Part shown: in pieces, positions 7,569 to 11,698 of the stretch | Layout of the letters: every line of letters starts with the position of its first letter | Numbering within the stretch: the stretch's first letter is position 1 | Assembly: GCA_900548465.1 (NCBI GenBank) | Contig: URKY01000059.1 | Location: 1 to 11,698, forward strand | Source: an uncultured Eubacterium sp. | GTDB taxonomy: Bacteria > Bacillota > Clostridia > Lachnospirales > Lachnospiraceae | DNA: 11,698 nucleotides | Reading direction: 5' to 3' | Made by a program: the position numbers and the translations under genes | The notes under the pieces: model-generated | The model's database searches: none | What the model saw: the letters and a program-made list of their open reading frames with translations, nothing else | What the model was told of the DNA's origin: nothing

Positions 7569-7874
7569 TTACTTATTATCCATTAACAATTTAACTATCT
7601 GTTTACTAAATCCTTCATCCAAAACCGCTATAGAAGCCCTCTCTTTATTACCTGTGGCAATTCCTAATTCCTTTTTTTCACCATAAATAAATACCGGCAC
7701 ATTATAAAACTCACATTTATTTGTGAAAAGTTTTTTCGTATTGTCTGATGCCTCCTCAGAAACAATAACCACACATGCTTTTCTCTGTTTAATGACCTTT
7801 TCAACTGAGAACTCACCGGCTACGGTTTTTCCTGCCCTTGTCGCAAGTCCTATCATAGAAAATACCTTATTCAT
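7569..7874 (-). CDS. ylxQ: L7Ae/L30e-family RNA-binding protein YlxQ
   Basis: A 101-residue protein of the L7Ae/L30e/S12e/Gadd45 family, the size of Bacillus YlxQ. Family members bind kink-turn RNA; the precise role of YlxQ is not well settled. Family features are the start KVFSMIGLATRAGKTVAGEF (3-22), a long alpha-beta segment KACVVIVSEEASDNTKK (32-48), the basic FTNKCEFYNVPVF region, and GIATGNKERASIAVLDEGFS near the end, where the L7Ae fold contacts RNA. The ATG has AGGAG about 8 bases upstream, inside the end of ylxR, and overlaps the ylxR stop by 8 bases. Position between ylxR and infB is the classical Firmicutes arrangement and supports the assignment. Confidence 0.92.
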   Translation of the reverse strand: MNKVFSMIGLATRAGKTVAGEFSVEKVIKQRKACVVIVSEEASDNTKKLFTNKCEFYNVPVFIYGEKKELGIATGNKERASIAVLDEGFSKQIVKLLMDNK

Positions 7875-8145
7875 TAATATCTCCTATCTGTTTCTTCAAC
7901 TGCTCAATCACCTCAAGGCTGATGTCTGAAATTTTCAGCGTCCTTTCTAAGCCTTTATTTTTTATTGCTTTTTGGAGACATTCAACATTCGGGCATATGT
8001 ATGCACCTCTTCCGTTTTGTTTTCCTGTTGAATCAACAAATACATTTCCATCTTTGTCCCTTACAACACGAATCAAATCTTTTTTGTTTTTAGTTTCTCT
8101 GCAACCTGTACAGGTTCTTGTTGGAATTTTTCTAATCTGCCCCAT
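7867..8145 (-). CDS. ylxR: YlxR / RnpM, RNA-binding RNase P modulator (DUF448)
   Basis: A 92-residue YlxR-family (DUF448) protein. In Bacillus subtilis the protein has been described as an RNase P modulator (RnpM), and earlier as a nucleoid-associated regulator. The family hallmark RTCTGCR is at 10-16, followed by the strand FVDSTGKQNGRGAYICP (35-51) with the conserved GRGAY loop at 45-49. Cys12, Cys15, Cys51 and Cys56 are arranged so that they could hold a metal, but that is inference. The ATG has AGGAG 9 bases upstream, where the TAG stop of nusA overlaps the ribosome binding site; the intergenic gap is only 11 bases. It overlaps ylxQ by 8 bases. Confidence 0.94.
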   Translation of the reverse strand: MGQIRKIPTRTCTGCRETKNKKDLIRVVRDKDGNVFVDSTGKQNGRGAYICPNVECLQKAIKNKGLERTLKISDISLEVIEQLKKQIGDINE

Positions 8146-8156
8146 AATACTAACTC

Positions 8157-9356
8157 CTATGCTTCTTCGTTATCGCTTTCTTCTTCCTTCTCATTGTCAT
8201 ATTCGGCATCATATTCATCATCGTAATACTCACCATCGTAGTATTCATCATCATAATATTCGCCATCATAATATTCATCATCGTAGTAGTCTTCATCCTT
8301 GAATACATACTGAATTCCCTCTTCTTTAGCCTGAGCCTCGCTCTTAATGTCAATCTTGAAGCCTGTGAGTCTTGCTGCAAGTCTTGCATTCTGTCCTTCT
8401 TTACCAATCGCAAGAGATAGCTGCGAATCCGGAACTACAACTAAAGCTTCTTTGTTTTCAGGATCAGCTAAAACTGACACAACCTTTGAAGGACTAAGTG
8501 CATTTTCAATTAAAATAGCCGGGTTATCACTCCAGTTAATAATGTCCATTTTTTCATCCTGTAATTCATCGACTACTGCATTTACCCTTGCACCGTTAAT
8601 TCCTACACACGCACCTACTGCATCAACATTTTCATCATTTGACCATACGGCAATTTTTGTTCTTGAACCTGCTTCTCTGGCAATGCTTTTAATTTCCACT
8701 GTTCCATCCTGAATTTCAGTGACTTCCTGTTCAAATAATCTCTTAACAAGATCAGGATGTGTTCTTGAAACAATAATTCTAGGTCCTCTTCCATTATCTC
8801 TTACTTCTGTAACATATAATTTAATTCTGTCATTTGGTCTGAAAAATTCACCTTTAGACTGCTCTTTTTCAGTAAGAATTGTATCAACCTTTCCTAAGTT
8901 TATGCTGATATTCTTTCCATTAATACGTTGAACAACACCTGTAATAACATCATTCTGTTTTTCGTAATACTGTTCATAGAGACTCTTTCTTTCTTCTTCC
9001 CTGATTTTCTGTAAAATACCATTCTTTGCGCTTTGTGTAGCAATACGCCCAAAGTCTTTTGACTGAATTTCTACATTAACTGTATCTCCCAAATCATAGG
9101 AAGCCTTAATCTTTCTTGCATCTTCCAATGAAATCTGTGAAACCTTATCTGTCACTTCTTCAACTACTGTTTTCTGAGAATAAATATGGAATTCCCCGGT
9201 TTCTCTGTCCATTGTTACAGACACATTATCTGCTTTGTTGAAATTATTTTTGTACGCTACTACTAAATTACTTTCAATTGCTTCAAATAATGACTCTTTA
9301 CTGATTCCTTTTTCCTTTTCCAACACATCTAATGCTGCAATTAATTCCTTGTTCAT
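8157..9356 (-). CDS. nusA: Transcription termination/antitermination factor NusA with acidic Tyr-rich tail
   Basis: A 399-residue NusA. It binds RNA polymerase and the emerging transcript and modulates pausing, termination and antitermination. An N-terminal polymerase-binding domain covers about 1-125. An S1 domain covers about 135-198, including GVVQRI and the segment ending RIIVSRTHPDLV. KH1 is at about 203-272 with GINGAR (252-257), and KH2 at about 276-345 with AIGKEGQNARLAARLTG (316-332). There are no E. coli-type acidic repeat domains, as expected for Firmicutes. Instead residues 354-399 form a tail with 26 Asp/Glu, 12 Tyr and one Lys. The ATG has GGAGG about 11 bases upstream. It starts 15 bases after rimP and ends 11 bases before ylxR. 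Confidence 0.97.
   Translation of the reverse strand: MNKELIAALDVLEKEKGISKESLFEAIESNLVVAYKNNFNKADNVSVTMDRETGEFHIYSQKTVVEEVTDKVSQISLEDARKIKASYDLGDTVNVEIQSKDFGRIATQSAKNGILQKIREEERKSLYEQYYEKQNDVITGVVQRINGKNISINLGKVDTILTEKEQSKGEFFRPNDRIKLYVTEVRDNGRGPRIIVSRTHPDLVKRLFEQEVTEIQDGTVEIKSIAREAGSRTKIAVWSNDENVDAVGACVGINGARVNAVVDELQDEKMDIINWSDNPAILIENALSPSKVVSVLADPENKEALVVVPDSQLSLAIGKEGQNARLAARLTGFKIDIKSEAQAKEEGIQYVFKDEDYYDDEYYDGEYYDDEYYDGEYYDDEYDAEYDNEKEEESDNEEA
8208..8288 (-). repeat. 30-bp tandem repeat encoding the NusA tail
   Basis: Two copies of the ten-residue unit YYDDEYYDGE (residues 357-366 and 367-376) are followed by a degenerate third (YYDDEYDAEY). The DNA copies differ at silent positions (TCATCG versus TCATCA, and so on), so the protein pattern appears to be kept while synonymous sites drift. 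Confidence 0.8.
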
Positions 9357-9371
9357 TTTTCTAATATCCTC

Positions 9372-9839
9372 CTAAAAATCAATAGTTAATCTGACCAGAG
9401 ACACATTGGTCCTGTCAACGTTTATTTCATCACCATCTTCTGTTTCAATGGTAATAGTTTCCTTATTATAAGACTTAAGAAGTCCTACATACTGCTTATT
9501 TCCATCTATACTTCTGTACAAATGTATTTCGATTTCTTCCCCTATACTTCTGTCGAAATCTTTATCCTTTTTCAGGGGTCTTCCCAGGCCCGGAGAGCTT
9601 ACTTCCAATATGTAAGCATCACTTATAAAATCTTCCTCATCTAACAAATCACTTAACTTTCTGCTAACAGCTTCAAGATCATTTATTGTTATACCCCCTT
9701 CTTTATCCACATATGCTCTCAAATACCAATTGCTTCCCTCTTTGACGTACTCAACGTCTACAAGTTCATACCCTTTTTCTTCAACAATTGGGAGAAGTAA
9801 TGCTTCTGTTTTTTGTTCATATTCTTCTCTTCTAGACAC
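9372..9839 (-). CDS. rimP: Ribosome maturation factor RimP
   Basis: A 155-residue RimP (YlxS/YhbC family), which assists 30S assembly near ribosomal protein S12. The N-terminal alpha/beta domain includes LLLPIVEEKGYELVDVEYVK (14-33) and RAYVDKEGGITINDLEAVSR; the family signature LEVSSPGLGRPL is at 78-89. The C-terminal SH3-like domain covers about 93-155. The start codon is GTG (complement of 9837-9839) with a strong AGGAGG 5 bases upstream. No in-frame ATG near the beginning would preserve the conserved N-terminus. It is the first gene of the nusA-infB operon, preceded by a consensus promoter and a leader of about 90 bases with a strong hairpin. Confidence 0.95.
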   Translation of the reverse strand: MSRREEYEQKTEALLLPIVEEKGYELVDVEYVKEGSNWYLRAYVDKEGGITINDLEAVSRKLSDLLDEEDFISDAYILEVSSPGLGRPLKKDKDFDRSIGEEIEIHLYRSIDGNKQYVGLLKSYNKETITIETEDGDEINVDRTNVSLVRLTIDF

Positions 9840-9878
9840 TTAGACCTCCTTTTGACTTTAACTAATTTCCATCACATA

Positions 9879-9906
9879 GCAAAGAGCGAACCTTTGCGGT
9901 TCGCTC
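9879..9906 (-). promoter_or_regulatory. Leader hairpin of the rimP-nusA operon with an alternative fold
   Basis: In the minus-strand RNA, GAGCGAACC (9906-9898) pairs perfectly with GGUUCGCUC (9892-9884) around a GCAAA loop. That loop, GCAAA, plus the next G, is also complementary to CUUUGC (9884-9879), which would make a competing 6-bp hairpin with loop GUUCGCU. The two folds share bases and exclude each other. The hairpin begins about 20 bases after the predicted transcription start and ends about 40 bases before the rimP start. The following CUCUUUGCUAU is too U-poor for a good terminator. Function unknown. Confidence 0.6.
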
Positions 9907-9933
9907 CTCTCATTAAGTCAATATTCATTTCTT

Positions 9934-9962
9934 ATTATATTCCCTATTTTTAACATTGTCAA
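9934..9962 (-). promoter_or_regulatory. Perfect-consensus sigma-A promoter of the rimP-nusA-infB operon
   Basis: On the minus strand TTGACA (complement of 9957-9962), a 17-bp spacer and TATAAT (complement of 9934-9939): both hexamers and the spacing match the housekeeping consensus exactly. It starts two bases after the stop codon of the upstream reductase. The transcript would begin near 9927, leaving a leader of about 90 bases before the rimP GTG. Confidence 0.88.
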
Positions 9963-9964
9963 CC

Positions 9965-10783
9965 CTACTGACTAACATTTTCAAACATTTTAATTTTTGA
10001 ATTTTTAATTATAAGTTCGTAAAATTTAAGACCAAGTGTTGGGAAAAACTTGGATGTAAAATTCATAAATTTTGCATCTTTTCCCACAATTATTCTTGAT
10101 TTCTGCCTACATATCTTTTTGATAATCTTATCAGACACCTTGTCAACTCTTGTGGAAGCCATCTGAATCAGCCGGCTATTTGATACAGTATACTGATTTC
10201 TGAATATGTCTGTCTTTATAAATCCGGGACATACATAGGCTATATACATCTCTCTTCCTATTTCTCCAATCAAAGCTTCCGTGTATGCCTTAAGCGCTGC
10301 TTTGCTTGCACTATATATACTTGTTCCCACTATAGGCGCCAATGCATCTGAACTGGAGATATTTACAATCCCCGACATGGTAGACTTTCTGAGTATCGGC
10401 ATCATTTCCTTTATTGCATAGCGCGGACCGTTAAAATTAACATCCATACACTTTTCTACCATTTCTTCACTGTAATGAAAGAATTTATCAAATGGTGGCA
10501 ACATTCCTGCATTGTTAATTAATAAATCTACCTGCTGATTGGAAAGCATGAATTTATTTGCAAGCTCATGCCAGTTTTCTTTTACACTGACATCAAATGT
10601 AAAATAACTAAATGAATCACTCTTATATGTAAGTTCCTGTTTTAAACTTAACATTTTTTCTTCGGATATTCCAATTCCAATCACTTTGCAATTTTGTTCT
10701 TTAATTAGTTTTAACGTCAGACATCTTCCAAGTCCTGACGACGCACCTGTAATTAAAACAGTTGTTCCATAAATCCAGTCCAT
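9965..10783 (-). CDS. Short-chain dehydrogenase/reductase, substrate unknown
   Basis: A 272-residue classical SDR with a Rossmann fold, expected to use NAD(P)H for oxidoreduction of an alcohol or carbonyl substrate in the cytoplasm. The cofactor motif TGASSGLG is at 12-19, NNAG at 90-93, the structural Asn in VNFNG at about 116, the catalytic Ser in the NISSS stretch (about 144), and YSASK with Tyr157 and Lys161. PGFIKTD follows at 186-192. The catalytic set is complete. The C-terminal 40 residues are basic and carry no recognisable substrate-specific signature, so I assign no reaction. The start chosen is the ATG at 10781-10783 with GAAAGG about 9 bases upstream. An upstream in-frame ATG exists, but it lies inside the tRNA-Glu gene and adds a non-SDR extension. 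The gene has no visible terminator before the rimP promoter. Confidence 0.88.
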   Translation of the reverse strand: MDWIYGTTVLITGASSGLGRCLTLKLIKEQNCKVIGIGISEEKMLSLKQELTYKSDSFSYFTFDVSVKENWHELANKFMLSNQQVDLLINNAGMLPPFDKFFHYSEEMVEKCMDVNFNGPRYAIKEMMPILRKSTMSGIVNISSSDALAPIVGTSIYSASKAALKAYTEALIGEIGREMYIAYVCPGFIKTDIFRNQYTVSNSRLIQMASTRVDKVSDKIIKKICRQKSRIIVGKDAKFMNFTSKFFPTLGLKFYELIIKNSKIKMFENVSQ

Positions 10784-10809
10784 AAATATATACCTTTCGA
10801 AAAAATGTG

Positions 10810-10837
10810 TTGCATTTTTTTTCTTTATTGTTATAAT
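10810..10837 (+). promoter_or_regulatory. Promoter of tRNA-Glu
   Basis: TTGCAT at 10810-10815, a 16-bp T-rich spacer and a perfect TATAAT at 10832-10837 with an upstream TG giving an extended -10. The predicted start is near 10844, about 13 bases before the tRNA. It lies in the 73-bp gap shared with the divergent reductase gene. Confidence 0.78.
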
Positions 10838-10856
10838 AATACAGTAACATTTTTTA

Positions 10857-10928
10857 GGCTCGTTGGTCAAGTGGTTAAGACGCCGCCCTCTCAAGGCGGA
10901 ATCAGGGGTTCAATTCCCCTACGAGCTG
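10857..10928 (+). tRNA. tRNA-Glu (anticodon CTC)
   Basis: The acceptor stem is 10857-10863 with 10921-10927, its first pair being G-U. The D-stem GTC/GAC has the unpaired A-A position typical of tRNA-Glu. The anticodon stem CCGCC/GGCGG (10883-10887 with 10895-10899) carries loop CTCTCAA and anticodon CTC at 10890-10892. The T-stem is AGGGG/CCCCT with loop TTCAATT. The discriminator is G10928 and CCA is not encoded. It reads GAG codons, complementing the usual TTC isoacceptor. A run of seven T (10929-10935) directly follows and may end transcription. It is antisense between two minus-strand genes. Confidence 0.95.
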
Positions 10929-10945
10929 TTTTTTTATGCCCTTTT

Positions 10946-11695
10946 TTATTTATATCCCTTCTTTTCTTCATATTTTATAATAGTATTTCTGTTAGCCTTT
11001 TCTGTAGCTGATAATTCATCTTCACTAAAGTCAGCAGGGTCAGTCGTTCCTTCATACCATGAACATGAATCAAAATATTCCTGCAGTTCTTCATCATCAA
11101 ATCTTCTGCCATGACGTGCATATATTTCATTTCTTGCTATTCTCAATTCATCCTTACTAAGTCCTTTAAGGTCTTTTTTCGTTATTTTTCTTGTGTCGCT
11201 GTCAGGAATAATATACTCTGAATTCTCTAAATTATCTGAATCAGAAGAAGCGACATTATCGTCTCCCACTACAGAATTTGAATTTTCATTGCCGTCTTCG
11301 TAATCATTGTTTGCATAACCGTCTCTTTTAGTGACAACTACAACATCATTTGAAGTTGTTGTTTCAATTTCTGTTGTTTCCATCTCTTCTGAAACAGTTT
11401 CTACATGTGTATCAACCTTTGGAGATTTTGTATAAGACAAAAATCCAAAAGCTACTATGACTGCAACAGCAATCACTACAACGACTGCAAATATTATTAT
11501 CGCTATAATAACTGCATTATTCTTCTTTGGGCTATAATTTTGGCTGCCGGCATTGTTACTATAAGAATTAAATGCTTTTTGATTATTTGATTCTCCCATA
11601 CCGGACTCATTATTACTCTTATTTACCAGGCTGCCACATTCAGGGCAAAATTCCGCCCAATCAGGAATTTCTTTTCCACAATTTCTACAAAACAT
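10946..11695 (-). CDS. Zinc-ribbon, single-pass membrane protein with C-terminal YARHG domain
   Basis: A 249-residue protein of unknown function with a clear architecture. Residues 1-21 form a zinc ribbon (CxxC at Cys3/Cys6 and Cys17/Cys20, sequence FCRNCGKEIPDWAEFCPECG). A Ser/Asn-rich linker runs to about 58. One hydrophobic helix (about 61-87, nearly all Ile, Val and Ala) follows. An acidic, Thr/Ser/Asn/Asp-rich spacer covers about 90-170. A YARHG domain covers about 172-246 with IARNEIYARHGRRF at 186-199 and WYEG at 213-216. The likely topology is an intracellular zinc ribbon and an extracellular YARHG domain, as in many Clostridial proteins of this kind; whether it senses or binds the envelope is unknown. 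The ATG is three bases from the window edge, so its ribosome binding site is not visible and a slightly earlier start cannot be excluded. The stop is 17 bases beyond the 3' end of the opposing tRNA-Glu. Confidence 0.85.
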   Translation of the reverse strand: MFCRNCGKEIPDWAEFCPECGSLVNKSNNESGMGESNNQKAFNSYSNNAGSQNYSPKKNNAVIIAIIIFAVVVVIAVAVIVAFGFLSYTKSPKVDTHVETVSEEMETTEIETTTSNDVVVVTKRDGYANNDYEDGNENSNSVVGDDNVASSDSDNLENSEYIIPDSDTRKITKKDLKGLSKDELRIARNEIYARHGRRFDDEELQEYFDSCSWYEGTTDPADFSEDELSATEKANRNTIIKYEEKKGYK

Positions 11696-11698
11696 ATT

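Noticed and set aside
8150..8413. A Met/Thr-rich alternative frame opposite and within the end of nusA, and its His/Ile-rich counterpart on the plus strand
   Set aside because: Both are out-of-frame readings of the 30-bp repeat that encodes the acidic NusA tail.
9884..9906. Intrinsic terminator for the short-chain reductase
   Set aside because: The stem is strong but no U-tract follows it in either direction, and it lies downstream of the consensus promoter, inside the rimP leader.
9893..9906. An H-type pseudoknot between the GCAAA loop and the UUUGC that follows the stem
   Set aside because: All connecting loops would be zero bases long across a 9-bp stem, which is sterically implausible. 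A competing hairpin is the simpler reading.
10784..10894. A 37-residue N-terminal extension of the short-chain reductase
   Set aside because: It would be read antisense through the tRNA-Glu gene and its promoter, has no SDR similarity, and the ATG at 10781-10783 has a suitable ribosome binding site and begins just before the conserved TGASSGLG motif.
1..11698. Mobile element, phage, toxin-antitoxin or defence genes
   Set aside because: No transposase, integrase, terminal inverted repeats, nuclease or toxin motifs were seen. Every sizeable gene is a housekeeping gene or one of the two described conserved-family proteins.

Overview
The window looks like chromosomal DNA from a low-GC Gram-positive of the class Clostridia, most likely a Lachnospiraceae relative. 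I infer this from the AT-rich base use, GGAGG-type ribosome binding sites, tRNA genes without an encoded CCA, the Firmicutes-type nusA-infB gene order including ylxR and ylxQ, and the zinc-ribbon/YARHG membrane protein. Almost every protein gene is on the minus strand, so the transcriptional story runs from high to low coordinates.

Layout, read along the minus strand. A complete zinc-ribbon, single-span membrane protein with a C-terminal YARHG domain occupies 11695-10946. A tRNA-Glu(CTC) gene (10857-10928) on the plus strand follows, head-to-head with a short-chain dehydrogenase/reductase (10783-9965). Two bases past the reductase stop begins a perfect-consensus promoter (TTGACA, 17 bp, TATAAT) for a long operon: rimP, nusA, ylxR (rnpM), ylxQ, infB, rbfA, nrnA, truB, ribF. 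Its genes are separated by at most 16 bases or overlap slightly. rpsO follows with its own strong promoter, whose -35 box contains the ribF stop codon; it has a structured leader that may be a site for S15 autoregulation, and a hairpin terminator. A plus-strand tRNA-Thr(GGT) gene lies after that terminator. Finally comes ilvN, with its own promoter, and the first 21 codons of ilvC, which is cut by the window edge.

How the genes work together: the main operon couples transcription elongation (NusA), ribosome assembly (RimP, RbfA), translation initiation (IF2), RNA binding and RNase P modulation (YlxQ, YlxR), tRNA modification (TruB), nano-RNA/pAp turnover (NrnA) and flavin cofactor synthesis (RibF). 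The ilvN-ilvC segment is branched-chain amino acid biosynthesis. The two tRNA genes lie antisense between minus-strand units.

This is mainly a conserved housekeeping region and I found no undescribed defence, mobile or biosynthetic system. The points worth a second look are the rpsO leader structure, two mutually exclusive hairpins in the rimP-nusA leader, the repeated Tyr/Asp/Glu tail of NusA, the very long Arg/Asn-rich linker of IF2 (oppositely charged and from the same operon), and the uncharacterised zinc-ribbon/YARHG protein.
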